This document shows positions 35,556 through 47,609 of a stretch of DNA of 52,059 nucleotides, piece by piece. The stretch is from CAZPAV01 sp964584755 (GTDB lineage: Bacteria; Actinomycetota; Acidimicrobiia; Spongiisociales; UBA5794): contig CAZPAV010000017.1 in NCBI GenBank assembly GCA_964584755.1, positions 1 through 52,059 of the forward strand, given 5' to 3'. The notes beneath the pieces were generated by a model. The model saw nothing but the letters and a program-made list of their open reading frames with translations, was not told the origin of the DNA and did not search any database. Both the position numbers and the translations under genes were made by a program. Numbering within the stretch: the first letter of the stretch is position 1; the number at the start of each line of letters is the position of its first letter.

Positions 35556-36431
35556 GTGGCGTCGGCCGAGCTTCGCCTGATCCGGCGGCGTATCCGCAGC
35601 GTGCAGTCGACGATGAAGATCACCCGCGCCATGGAGCTCATCGCGACGGCCCGCATCGGGAAGGCGCAGCAGCGGGTGGTGGCGTCGCAGCCGTACACGG
35701 CGAAGATGGCCGACGTGATCCGCAACATCGCCGCGGCCTCCGGCGGGGTGCGTCACCCCCTCTTCGAGGCCCGTGAGGTGCGGACCGCCGGGATCGTGGT
35801 CGTCACCTCCGATCGGGGACTCGCCGGCGCCTACAACCACGCGGTGATCCGCCTCGCCGAGCACCGTCTCCTCGAGTTGCGCGCCGAGGGCCGGGCGGTG
35901 CGGTTGTACGTCGTCGGCAAGAAGGCCCTCTCCTACTTCCGCTACCGCAAGTACCCGATCGAGCAGTCCTGGTTGAGGGTGACCGACAAGCCGGCGTACG
36001 CCGACGCCCGCGGCATCGCCAACGTCCTCCTCAACGAGTACATGGAGGAGGCCATCGACGCGGTGGACGTGTACACGACCCGGTACGTCTCCGCCCTCAC
36101 CCAGACGCCGGTCCGCTGGCCGATGCTCCCCGTCGAGCCACCGGAGGTGGACGCCGCGGCTCCGCCGGTGGCGTACACCTTCGAGCCGAGCCCCGAGGAG
36201 ATCCTCACCCGACTGCTGCCCCGCTACCTGGAGGGTACCGTGTACGGGATCCTCCTCGAGGCCTCCGCCTCGGAGCACGCGGCGCGGCGGCGGGCGATGA
36301 AGGCGGCGACCGAGAACGCCGAGGAGCTCACCCGTATCCTCACCCGCGAGGCGAACCAAGCCCGTCAGGCGGAGATCACCACCGAGATCTCCGAGATCGT
36401 CGGCGGCGCCGAGGCCCTGGCGAGGGGATGA
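35556..36431 (+). CDS. atpG: ATP synthase subunit gamma
   Basis: 291 residues, GTG at 35556, three bases after atpA. Central rotor shaft. The N-terminal helix is RLIRRRIRSVQSTMKITRAM; TSDRGLAGAYNHAV is the family signature; the C-terminal helix has ARRRAMKAATENAEEL and ANQARQAEITTEISEIVGGA. Confidence 0.96.
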   Translation: MASAELRLIRRRIRSVQSTMKITRAMELIATARIGKAQQRVVASQPYTAKMADVIRNIAAASGGVRHPLFEAREVRTAGIVVVTSDRGLAGAYNHAVIRLAEHRLLELRAEGRAVRLYVVGKKALSYFRYRKYPIEQSWLRVTDKPAYADARGIANVLLNEYMEEAIDAVDVYTTRYVSALTQTPVRWPMLPVEPPEVDAAAPPVAYTFEPSPEEILTRLLPRYLEGTVYGILLEASASEHAARRRAMKAATENAEELTRILTREANQARQAEITTEISEIVGGAEALARG

Positions 36432-36477
36432 TGCACCGAGCCGAGACCCGGGACGGAGAACCCGAGATGGAGAGACG

Positions 36478-37896
36478 ATGAGCGAGAACCTTCCTACCGG
36501 TCGGATCGTCAAGGTGGCCGGGCCGGTCGTGGACGTCGAGTTCCCGCCGAACGCCCTGCCCGAGATCAACTTCGCCCTCGAGGTGGACCTGGAGATCGCC
36601 GGCGAGGAGCGGACGATCCTCTGCGAGGTGGCCCAGCAGGTGGGCGACTACCGCGTGCGGGCGATCGCCCTCGCCCCCACCGACGGGCTGGTGCGGGGCG
36701 CCGAGGTGCGCAACACCGGCGGGCCGATCTCGGTCCCGGTCGGGGACCAGACCCTGGGGCACATCTTCAACGTGTGGGGGGCGTGCCTCGACGATCCCGA
36801 CCGGGAGTTCACCGGGGAGTGGTGGCCCATCCACCGGGAGCCGCCGGCCTTCGACGAGGTCGAGCCGCAGAAGAAGGTCTTCGAGACGGGGATCAAGGTC
36901 CTCGATCTCCTCTGCCCCTACCTGGAGGGGGGGAAGATCGGCCTGTTCGGTGGGGCCGGCGTCGGCAAGACCGTCCTCATCCAGGAGATGATCAACCGGG
37001 TCGCCACCCAGCACGGCGGCGTGTCGGTGTTCGCCGGGGTGGGGGAGCGCACCCGTGAGGGGAACGACCTCTTCCTCGAGATGACCGAGTCCGGGGTCAT
37101 CGAGAAGGCGGCGTTGACGTTCGGGCAGATGGACGAGCCGCCGGGGGTTCGACTCCGCGTGGCGCTCTCGGCCCTGACGATGGCGGAGTACTTCCGGGAC
37201 GTCCAGCGCCGGGACGTGCTGCTGTTCATCGACAACATCTTCCGGTTCACCCAGGCCGGTTCCGAGGTGTCGACGCTGCTGGGCCGGATGCCGTCGGCGG
37301 TGGGGTACCAGCCGACGCTCGCCGGGGAGATGGGCTTCCTCCAGGAGCGCATCACGTCCCTGAAGGGCCGTTCGATCACGTCCCTGCAGGCCATCTACGT
37401 GCCGGCGGACGACATCACGGACCCGGCGCCGCACACCGCGTTCGCCCACCTCGACGCCACCACGGTGCTCTCCCGGCCGCTCACCGCGTTGGGGATCTAC
37501 CCGGCGGTGGATCCGCTCGACTCGACGAGCCGGGCCCTCGACCCGCAGATCGTCGGGGAGGAGCACTACGCCGTGGCGACCCAGGTGCAGCAGATCCTCC
37601 AGCGGTACAAGGACCTCCAGGACATCATCGCCATCCTCGGCATCGACGAGCTGTCGGAGGAGGACAAGCTCATCGTGGCCCGGGCGCGGCGGATCCAGCG
37701 GTTCCTCTCCCAGCCGATGTTCGTCGCCGAGCAGTTCACCGGCCAGCCGGGGGTCTACACGCCCCTCGAGGAGACGGTGGCGTCCTTCAAGGCGGTCATC
37801 GAGGGGGAGCTCGACCATCTCCCCGAGCAGGCGTTCTACATGGTGGGTGGCGCCGAGCAGGCGCTCGCCAAGGCGAAGGAGCTCGAGGCGGCCTGA
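36478..37896 (+). CDS. atpD: ATP synthase subunit beta
   Basis: 472 residues, ATG at 36478 after GAGAGACG. Catalytic subunit: Walker A GGAGVGKT at 158-165, GERTREGNDLF with the catalytic Glu, LLFIDNIFRFTQAGSEVS, and the DELSEEDK lever region (the more common DELSEED is kept). The last base overlaps the first base of atpC. Confidence 0.98.
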   Translation: MSENLPTGRIVKVAGPVVDVEFPPNALPEINFALEVDLEIAGEERTILCEVAQQVGDYRVRAIALAPTDGLVRGAEVRNTGGPISVPVGDQTLGHIFNVWGACLDDPDREFTGEWWPIHREPPAFDEVEPQKKVFETGIKVLDLLCPYLEGGKIGLFGGAGVGKTVLIQEMINRVATQHGGVSVFAGVGERTREGNDLFLEMTESGVIEKAALTFGQMDEPPGVRLRVALSALTMAEYFRDVQRRDVLLFIDNIFRFTQAGSEVSTLLGRMPSAVGYQPTLAGEMGFLQERITSLKGRSITSLQAIYVPADDITDPAPHTAFAHLDATTVLSRPLTALGIYPAVDPLDSTSRALDPQIVGEEHYAVATQVQQILQRYKDLQDIIAILGIDELSEEDKLIVARARRIQRFLSQPMFVAEQFTGQPGVYTPLEETVASFKAVIEGELDHLPEQAFYMVGGAEQALAKAKELEAA

Positions 37897-38219
37897 TGGC
37901 GAAGACCTTCCGTGTCGACATCGTGACTCCCGACGAGGTCATCTGGTCGGGGGAGGCGGAGATGATCTCGGCCCGGACGACCGAGGGCGACATCGGGGTC
38001 CTCGCCGATCACGAGCCGACGATGGCGGCGCTCGCCACCGGCGCGGTGCAGCTCCACCACGCCGGAGGGGTGGTCTCGGCGGGGATCCACGGCGGGTTCC
38101 TCCAGATCTACCGGAATCAGGTGACGCTGCTCACCGACCGGGCGGAGATCACCGAGGGCGACCTCGAGGAGGCCCGCCAGGCCGCCGCCCGCCTGCGGGA
38201 GGCGGCCGCCGAGGCCTGA
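37896..38219 (+). CDS. atpC: ATP synthase subunit epsilon
   Basis: 107 residues, ATG at 37896 sharing one base with the atpD stop. N-terminal beta sandwich (VDIVTPDEVIWSGEAEMISA, then GDIGVLADHEPTMAAL) and only a short C-terminal helix (about 87-107), shorter than the two-helix inhibitory arm of E. coli. End of the operon; convergent with the metF-like gene. Confidence 0.95.
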   Translation: MAKTFRVDIVTPDEVIWSGEAEMISARTTEGDIGVLADHEPTMAALATGAVQLHHAGGVVSAGIHGGFLQIYRNQVTLLTDRAEITEGDLEEARQAAARLREAAAEA

Positions 38220-38293
38220 TCTCCCCTGCGGGGACGGGCGGCCGGGACGGTCCCGGGACGGCGGCGTCGACGACGTCCCCGGCTTGGAGCTCC

Positions 38294-39142
38294 TCAGGCG
38301 CCGGCCCCGCCGCTCTCCTCCTCGGGCGACGCCGGGGAGGCGAGGGTGGCGCCGCGGGCGATGCGCCAGGCCCGAGGGGCCTCGTCGACGACGGTGGCGT
38401 ACTTGAGGCCCATGAACACGAGGCCGGCGAAGCCGGCGGCACGGGCCCGCACCCCGATCTCGGCCGCCATCTCCCAGGCGAATCCGCGTCGGGCCGCCGC
38501 CGGCAGGGCGGCGAGGCGGTCCCGGAGGGCGGTGGTCACCGGCACGGCCCCCCATCCCTCGGTGCGGGCCACCCAACCGGGGCTGAACGGCGGGATGACC
38601 GAGAGGTACACCGGCGGGTCCCCCACCTCCCGGCCGAGACGCTCCGCCTGTTCCTCGACCACCGCGGGGTCCATGACCGGTCCGGCGATGAAGAACTGGG
38701 CCCCGACCGCGATGCGGCGGCGGAGCTGCCAGTGGCGGAACCGGGTCGGCATCCCGACCTCGAAGCTCGGCATGTGGTCCTGGAGAGCCCGCAGGTGCTC
38801 GACGATCTCGTAGTGGTCGGCGAGGTGGTCGACCTGCGGCAGGGTGTCGCCGACGACGACGAAGAAGGAGTCGACGCCGTTGCCGAGCGCCCCGCGCACC
38901 TCCGACTCGATGGCGAGGATGTTCCGGTCCCGGGTGGAGACGACGACGGTGGGGTGCACGGCGGGCACGTCGTGGGTGATGCGGGCGGCGAAGGCGTAGG
39001 GCGAGACCCGGATCTTCCCGAAGACGTTGTCGGTGATGAGCACGTGGTCCCAGACCCGTTCGAGGAGCAGGTGCTGCATCGAGGGGAGTTGCGGGGGGTT
39101 CACCTCGGCGATCTCGAGCCACCCCTGTTTCGCGGTCAACAC
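38294..39142 (-). CDS. Methylenetetrahydrofolate reductase family protein
   Basis: 282 residues, GTG at 39142 with GGAGGG about eight bases upstream, 13 bases after metH on the same strand. TIM-barrel MTHFR-like: EVNPP near residue 13, TRDRNILAIESEVRGALGNG with FFVVVGDTL (about 70-100), VGMPTRFRHWQL, and QFFIAGPVMDP. It would supply methyl-THF to MetH directly upstream. It is shorter and more divergent than classical MetF, so it could be an MTHFR-like homologue with altered partner use. Confidence 0.72.
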   Translation of the reverse strand: MLTAKQGWLEIAEVNPPQLPSMQHLLLERVWDHVLITDNVFGKIRVSPYAFAARITHDVPAVHPTVVVSTRDRNILAIESEVRGALGNGVDSFFVVVGDTLPQVDHLADHYEIVEHLRALQDHMPSFEVGMPTRFRHWQLRRRIAVGAQFFIAGPVMDPAVVEEQAERLGREVGDPPVYLSVIPPFSPGWVARTEGWGAVPVTTALRDRLAALPAAARRGFAWEMAAEIGVRARAAGFAGLVFMGLKYATVVDEAPRAWRIARGATLASPASPEEESGGAGA

Positions 39143-39155
39143 GGCCCGTCCCTCC

Positions 39156-42641
<3,486 letters not shown>

Positions 42642-42653
42642 GGCTGCTCCTCT

Positions 42654-42682
42654 CGTCCGTCGCGCTCCGAGCGCCGCGGACG
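42654..42682 (-). promoter_or_regulatory. Hairpin in the metH leader, possible expression platform
   Basis: Between the aptamer and the ribosome site: CGTCCG and CGGACG close a stem with an inner GCGCT-CGG-AGCGC hairpin. It ends one base before GAGAGGAG. No U-run follows, so the switch may control translation rather than termination. Confidence 0.5.
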
Positions 42683-42704
42683 GGAGCCGACCCGTCTCCG
42701 GCAG

Positions 42705-42786
42705 CTCATCGGTCAGGCATTGGCACCGTGCGCTACGCCGGTTGCCGCGGTTTCACAGGGCCTGTCCCTCCACCGCTCTGGATGAG
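42705..42786 (-). promoter_or_regulatory. SAM-I (S-box) riboswitch upstream of metH
   Basis: Minus strand. P1 is CTCATC (42786-42781) with GATGAG (42710-42705). Inside are the invariant blocks CAGAGCGGTGGAGGGAC, GGCCC, GAAACCGCGGCAACC and GGTGCCAATGCC of the SAM-I aptamer in the right order. A TACACT -10 hexamer at 42798-42803 puts the transcript start a few bases before P1. High SAM should lower metH and metF-like expression. Confidence 0.93.
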
Positions 42787-42835
42787 CGCGTGACGCGAGT
42801 GTACCAAGGGATCGGAGTCGGCGCGGCGTCCCGGG

Positions 42836-43183
42836 TCAGGGGGCGAGGGTGCCGCTCATGGCGGCCGTGGCCGCGGGGGCGAGCGTCACCGACCAGGCGG
42901 TCCCGTCGTAGCTCCCGGCGTCGACGGTGGCGGCGGTGACGGCGCCGGGGGCGGGGACCGTGAGGGTGACGGGGTCGCCGGTGAGGTTCGTCGCCGTCAT
43001 CGTGAAGGGGGCCGCCGTCGCGCCGCGCTCGAGGTGGGTCGAGGAGGCGAGCACCACCCCGTTGGGGAGCGGTGAGGTCGCCGTGGCCCGGGCCGCCCCC
43101 CACGGCCCGAGCCCGGCGAGTACGAGCGTGGCCGCGACGAGCAGGGTGCGTCGGGTGCGCGTGGGGCAGCTCGCGGCGGTCAT
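42836..43183 (-). CDS. Small secreted protein, unknown function
   Basis: 115 residues from the ATG at 43183 (GAGGG upstream). Sec signal: TRTRRTLLVAATLVLAGLG then an Ala-x-Ala-type cut near 31-36. The mature part is a single small beta domain of about 80 residues, rich in Thr, Val and Ala (TMTATNLTGDPVTLTVPAPG), resembling an Ig-like or adhesin fragment. No anchor or sortase motif is visible. It is divergent from a GT87-like gene, across a GGGACTAGTCCC palindrome. Confidence 0.7.
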   Translation of the reverse strand: MTAASCPTRTRRTLLVAATLVLAGLGPWGAARATATSPLPNGVVLASSTHLERGATAAPFTMTATNLTGDPVTLTVPAPGAVTAATVDAGSYDGTAWSVTLAPAATAAMSGTLAP

Positions 43184-43255
43184 GCTCGATCCCTCATGGG
43201 CGAGATGGTACGGGTGACCACGACGGGTGGCCAGACACATCGGTGCGTGGGAAAA

Positions 43256-43267
43256 GGGACTAGTCCC
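43256..43267. promoter_or_regulatory. Perfect palindrome GGGACTAGTCCC
   Basis: A 12-base perfect palindrome in an A/T-rich spot (GAAAAGGGACTAGTCCCTAC) between the small secreted protein gene and the GT87-like gene. It resembles the two halves of the DosR-type GGGACT...AGTCCC site with the two central bases missing. I see it once in the window. Likely an operator, protein unknown. Confidence 0.45.
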
Positions 43268-43324
43268 TACCGGTGGGGGCGCGGGTCGCTCAAGGGCGCG
43301 GCAGGGGGTGCCGATGCCCGGGTC

Positions 43325-44737
43325 GTGCCCCATCGTGACGTGCTCCGGTTCCGTGGCCTTCCCCGAGCGTGGCGCTCCCGTGGTGCGCTCACCCTCGTCG
43401 GGATCGTGGGGCTCGGTCTCGGCATGGGCGTGGCGCCGGTCTCCCCGGTGCGGCTGGCGGTGCTCCTCCTCGGCGCGGTGGCGCTCGTGGCGGCGGCGTT
43501 CGCCCCGGTGGGCGACGCCGCCGGGGCGCGCCGGCTCCCGGCGGCGTTGGAGACGGCGGCGGTCGGTCTGGTGGCCGTCACGCTGGCCTCCGGCAGCCGC
43601 TTCGGGATCGTCCTGCCTCCCGCCGACCGTGTCGTCTGGTTCCTCGCCGTGGTCGCCATCGTGGTGACGGCCCGTCTGCTGCGGACGGGCCGGTTCCACC
43701 CCCCGACGTTCCTGGCGGTCGCCGCCGGCGCCGTCGTACTCGTCCTCGTCGGGGTGGCGCTCATCCGGGCGGCGGCGCCGGCGATCGACGTGTACCGGCT
43801 GCACGTCGCCGCCGCGGAGGCACTCCGCTCGGGGGAGAACCCGTTCGTCCACGTCAGGGTCGTCGAGACCCTGCCGTGGGGCCCCGGAGAGCTCATCTAC
43901 GGCTACACGTATCCGCCGCTGACGATGCTGCTCTTCGCCGGGGCCGGGATCCTCGGCGACCCCCGGATGGCGGGGGTGGCGGGGGTCGTGGCCGGGTATC
44001 TCCTCCTCGCCTTCCCGCTGCGGCGTACCCGGCGCGACGCGGCGCTGGCGCTCGCCGCCGCCGGCGTCTTCCTCGCCCAGGCGGCCTGGATCGGCATCGT
44101 CTACGAGTCCTGGACCGAGGCGGTGACGCTCCCCTTCCTCCTCGCCGCGGGCCGGTGGTGGGAGCGGCGGCCGGTGGTGGCGGGGATCCTCTTCGGCCTC
44201 GGCCTCGCCACGAAGCAGTACTTCGTGCTCGCCCTCCCGCTGCTCCTCGTCGGCGGGGACCGTGCGGCGCGGCGGCGCTCCCTCGCCGCGCTCGCCGCGG
44301 CCGCGGCGGTCACCGTCCCCTGGGTGGTGGCGGCGCCGGGCGCCTTCGTGGAGGCCACCGTCGTCCATCATCTCACCCGCGCCCCTCGACCGGACGCCCT
44401 CACGCTCGCCGGGGCCGGGGTCGTGCTGCCGGGGTGGGTGGCGGTCGCCGCGGCGCTCCTCGTCGCCGTGGTGCTGGCACGGCGGGTGCGCAGCGGCGGG
44501 GATCTCCTCATGGCGATCGCCGCGGTCCTCGCCGTCTTCACGCTGCTGGCGGTGCGGGGTTTCGCCAACACGTGGTGGCTCGTCGCCGCACTGGCGCTGG
44601 CGACCCTGCTCTGGAGCCCGGTCGTGACCTCCCCCGGCGACCCACCGGGTGGCGAGGTGGAGGGTGTCGCCGCCGGCGACCACGGCGGGGTCGTTCCTCC
44701 CCCGGCGATGCAGCCGGCGAGGTCCTCGGCCCGCTGA
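43325..44737 (+). CDS. GT87/DUF2029-like membrane glycosyltransferase
   Basis: About 470 residues from a GTG at 43325; the frame is open further upstream and the start is uncertain (GTG at 43340 is also possible). Ten or so hydrophobic helices. Motif region: YRLHVAAAEALRSGENPFV, then YGYTYPPLTMLLFAG, the layout of polyprenol-phosphate-mannose-dependent GT-C enzymes of the GT87 family. LFGLGLATKQYFVLALPLL follows. The product would sit in the membrane and add sugars outside. Its last ~15 residues come from a stretch that matches an SRPBCC gene 3' end on the other strand, so the native C-terminus may have been altered. Confidence 0.72.
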   Translation: MPHRDVLRFRGLPRAWRSRGALTLVGIVGLGLGMGVAPVSPVRLAVLLLGAVALVAAAFAPVGDAAGARRLPAALETAAVGLVAVTLASGSRFGIVLPPADRVVWFLAVVAIVVTARLLRTGRFHPPTFLAVAAGAVVLVLVGVALIRAAAPAIDVYRLHVAAAEALRSGENPFVHVRVVETLPWGPGELIYGYTYPPLTMLLFAGAGILGDPRMAGVAGVVAGYLLLAFPLRRTRRDAALALAAAGVFLAQAAWIGIVYESWTEAVTLPFLLAAGRWWERRPVVAGILFGLGLATKQYFVLALPLLLVGGDRAARRRSLAALAAAAAVTVPWVVAAPGAFVEATVVHHLTRAPRPDALTLAGAGVVLPGWVAVAAALLVAVVLARRVRSGGDLLMAIAAVLAVFTLLAVRGFANTWWLVAALALATLLWSPVVTSPGDPPGGEVEGVAAGDHGGVVPPPAMQPARSSAR

Positions 44738-44745
44738 GGGAAGCC
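44701..44745 (-). pseudogene. Remnant of an SRPBCC gene 3' end
   Basis: These 45 bases match 47616-47660, the 3' end of the intact minus-strand SRPBCC gene, at 40 of 45 positions. On the minus strand the remnant encodes AGFPQRAEDLAGCIAG versus SGFPQQVEDLAGRIAG in the intact gene. Nothing of the rest of the gene is recognisable, so it is a fragment left by duplication or recombination. Confidence 0.55.
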
Positions 44746-45033
44746 GGCGGCGGCGGCGCCACCGCCCGCGACGGTCGGCCCGGCCCGGCTCCCGGCCGGA
44801 GGAGCCCCGTCGCAGTCCGCGACGACGACCTACGGGACGCCTGCGAGAGGCGGCCCTCGGTGACGTGCCACCGCTCGGCGACGACGCCGGCTACTAGCGT
44901 CGAGCCGGTCCTGCCGGAACGGTGGGACGCGACACGAACGACCTCGGGTGAGTCCGGAAGGGCTCACGGCGCCAGGTCCAGGGTTGGAGCGTGCGCCGTG
45001 TGGAGGGAAGGTTCTCGCAGAGGGGACGAAACG
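44738..45033. other. Intergenic region
   Basis: About 300 bases between the GT87-like and DUF2079 genes. It begins with part of the SRPBCC remnant. I see no other gene and no clear promoter. An in-frame GTG at 44988 could be an earlier start for the DUF2079 gene. Confidence 0.4.
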
Positions 45034-46503
45034 GTGCGGCAGCGGTCACCCAGCTCCACCTGGGACCTCGCCGGGGTAGTCGTTGCCGCGGCAGCGGCCG
45101 GATTCGTGGTCGTCTTCGGGAGCCTCGTCCTCTACAACCACGCGCACTTCGGTACGCAGACCTTCGACCTGGGCATCTTCGACCAGGGACTGTGGCTGCT
45201 GAGTCGGCTCGAGCGGCCGTTCGTGACCCTGCGCGGCGTACATCTGTTCGGGGATCACTCGTCGTGGATCCTCGTGCTCCTCGCTCCCCTCTACCGGATC
45301 TGGCCGGACGTGCGGGTCCTGCTCGTTCTCCCGGTGCTCGCCCTGGCCGCGAGCGGACCGCTCCTCTACCGGATCGCGCGTACCGAAGGCGTCGGCAAAC
45401 CGCTGGCGGCGGCTGTCGCCGTCGGCTTCCTGCTCCACCCGGCGGTCGCCTGGCAGGCGTGGGACGTCTTCCACCCGGAGGTCCTGGCCGTCCCCCTGCT
45501 CCTCGCCGGATACCTCCTGGCGGCGCGCGGCCATCCGGGCCGGGCCGCCGTGGTGCTGGGCCTGGTGTTGTTGGTCAAGGAGGACGCGGCGCTCGTCGTG
45601 GTCCCGCTCGCGGTGTATCTGGGACTGCGGTTTCGCACCTGGAAGGCGATGTCCGCCCTGGCGGCGGGTGGGGTCGCCGTCTTCCTGTTCGACGTGCTCG
45701 TGGCGTTACCGCACTTCTCTCCCACCGGCCATCTGCTCTACACGGGCCGCTACGGACGGTTCGGCGAGACGCTGGGTTCGGCGATCGGCCGCGTGCTCAC
45801 CTCACCGGGGGAGGTGCTCTCGGTACTGGCCGAGCCGCAGCGGGTCGTGTACCTCGTGGCGATGACCGCGCCACTCGCCGTGGCGCTGCTCGCACCGGAG
45901 CTGCTCGTCGTGGCCGTGCCGATCACCGTGGCGAATCTGCTCTCCAGCCACGGCTACCAGGCGAGCATCCACTACCACTACGCCGCCTACTTCCTCGCGG
46001 TCGTCGGTCTCGCCGCGGTACGCGGCGCGACGCGGCTTCGCGGCCGCCGGTTCGCGAGCCCCCGGCCGGTGGTGTTCGTGGCCGGCGGGCTGGTGGTCGT
46101 CGCCCTCGCCGCGAACCTCGTGGCCGGGCCCTGGCCGACCGTCTTCGCGAACACCGGGTGGGGAGGCACCACCGACAACCCGGCCGCCATCCGTGAGGCG
46201 ATGGCGATGGTCCCGGGCGACGCCGTCGTCGCGGCCGACTGGGCCATCGCCCCGCACATGGCGCATCGCCGGCGCATCTACATGTTCCCGAACCCGTTCG
46301 TGCGCGTCTACTGGTCGGCCGGCGCCGACCCGCCGCCGCCGTCGGAGACGGTGGAGTGGGTGATCGTGAGAGTCCAGAGGAAGGAGCGGGGGGCGAGCAT
46401 CGACGAGGAAGCGGCGCGGGCCCTCGCGATCGTTCGTGACGACCCCACCTTCGAGGAGGTCGTCGCCAACGACTGGGTCCTGCTCTTCCACCGGAGGAGT
46501 TGA
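45034..46503 (+). CDS. DUF2079 family membrane protein
   Basis: 489 residues from the GTG at 45034 after AGAGGGGACG. Multi-helix protein with the family signature TFDLGIFDQGLWLLSRL (about 39-55) and FGDHSSWILVLLAPLY (about 69-84), HPEVLAVPLLLAGYLLAARG, and a soluble C-terminal part (about 380-489). DUF2079 proteins look like GT-C glycosyltransferases; the acceptor is unknown. Codon use is more mixed than in neighbours. It is followed by a Dpm1-like gene that could supply the lipid-linked sugar donor. Confidence 0.8.
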   Translation: MRQRSPSSTWDLAGVVVAAAAAGFVVVFGSLVLYNHAHFGTQTFDLGIFDQGLWLLSRLERPFVTLRGVHLFGDHSSWILVLLAPLYRIWPDVRVLLVLPVLALAASGPLLYRIARTEGVGKPLAAAVAVGFLLHPAVAWQAWDVFHPEVLAVPLLLAGYLLAARGHPGRAAVVLGLVLLVKEDAALVVVPLAVYLGLRFRTWKAMSALAAGGVAVFLFDVLVALPHFSPTGHLLYTGRYGRFGETLGSAIGRVLTSPGEVLSVLAEPQRVVYLVAMTAPLAVALLAPELLVVAVPITVANLLSSHGYQASIHYHYAAYFLAVVGLAAVRGATRLRGRRFASPRPVVFVAGGLVVVALAANLVAGPWPTVFANTGWGGTTDNPAAIREAMAMVPGDAVVAADWAIAPHMAHRRRIYMFPNPFVRVYWSAGADPPPPSETVEWVIVRVQRKERGASIDEEAARALAIVRDDPTFEEVVANDWVLLFHRRS

Positions 46504-46672
46504 GGGACGCCGCCGGGTCCGGCACGTCGTACGCACGGCGTGGCGGCGGCGCGAGGCGCCTCCGGCGGGTACGATCGGACCGGCACCAGGACGACTGGAT
46601 CGTGGTGGGGAATTTCGCTCGAGAACGGGTTTCATCGACTCGGAAGCTCCGGAGTACGGGGTACCGGGGTCG

Positions 46673-47449
46673 ATGACGGATCCGAGCCGTGTGGTCGTCT
46701 GCATCCCGACCTACAACGAGGCGGACAACGTCGCCCGCATGATGGAAGCCGTGGCGAGGCACGGCTATCACGTGCTCGTCGTCGACGACGCCTCCCCGGA
46801 CGGCACCGGTCTGATCGCCGATCGTGTGGCCGCAGCGCACCCACGCATGTCCGTCGTGCGTCGGTCCGGGAAGAACGGCCTGGGAAGCGCGTATGTGGCG
46901 GGTTTCGAGAAGGCGTGCGCACAGCTCCAGGCCGAGATCGTCTGTCAGATGGACTGCGACTTCAGTCACGACCCGTCCGACCTGCCGAGACTGGTCGCGG
47001 CCGTGGAGGAAGGGTCCGCGCTGGCGATCGGGAGTCGCTACGTGCGCGGCGGTTCGACTTCGGGTTGGAGCCTCGCCCGTCGGATGCTGTCGGTCGTGGG
47101 GAATCGCTATGCGAGTCTGCTGCTCGGTACCGGTCTCCGGGACATGACCTCGGGCTTCCGGGCCTTCGACGCGGGTGCGCTACGGTGTCTCGACCCCGCT
47201 TCCTGCAACGCAACGGGGTACGCCTTCCAGGTCGAGATGGCGTACCGCGCCTGGGAGTACGGCCTGCGCGTCGCGGAGCTGCCGATCGTGTTCCGGGAGC
47301 GAACGCGCGGTGAGTCGAAGATGTCGTGGCGGATCGCGATGGAAGCCGTGATGCTCGTCACCCGCTGGGGCGTGGCGCGGCGATGCCACCGTCGCCGGAT
47401 CGGCGCGGGACGCACCGGCCGCGTTCCACAGCGTGGCCGTCGCCGGTGA
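46673..47449 (+). CDS. Dpm1-like polyprenol-phosphate glycosyltransferase (GT2)
   Basis: 258 residues, ATG at 46673. GT-A fold: VVVCIPTYNEADNVARMMEA (about 7-26), VLVVDDASPDGTG, and the DxD-type MDCDFSHDPSDLP (about 88-100). It has GSRYVRGG, and FRERTRGESKMSWRIAMEA near the end. No C-terminal membrane domain, as in soluble Dpm1/Ppm1. It probably transfers mannose (or another hexose) from a nucleotide sugar to polyprenol phosphate, feeding the GT-C enzymes upstream. The basic 25-residue tail looks less conserved. Confidence 0.88.
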   Translation: MTDPSRVVVCIPTYNEADNVARMMEAVARHGYHVLVVDDASPDGTGLIADRVAAAHPRMSVVRRSGKNGLGSAYVAGFEKACAQLQAEIVCQMDCDFSHDPSDLPRLVAAVEEGSALAIGSRYVRGGSTSGWSLARRMLSVVGNRYASLLLGTGLRDMTSGFRAFDAGALRCLDPASCNATGYAFQVEMAYRAWEYGLRVAELPIVFRERTRGESKMSWRIAMEAVMLVTRWGVARRCHRRRIGAGRTGRVPQRGRRR

Positions 47450-47609
47450 CGTTCCGGGGAACCGCGGCCCGTACCGGTGACCTGGATGCCCTTTCCGACG
47501 ACGGTGCTCGCCGATGCTCCCCGGGGTTCTGCCCGGCGGGCTCCCTGCCGCCCGAGGTGCTCGGCGGCGGGGGCTCCGGCGTGGTGCTCGGGGAGGACGG
47601 CGGAACCGG

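Noticed and set aside
42750..42770. Possible additional CRP half-site (TTTCACA) upstream of metH
   Set aside because: It is part of the invariant SAM-I aptamer core on the opposite strand and has no second half.
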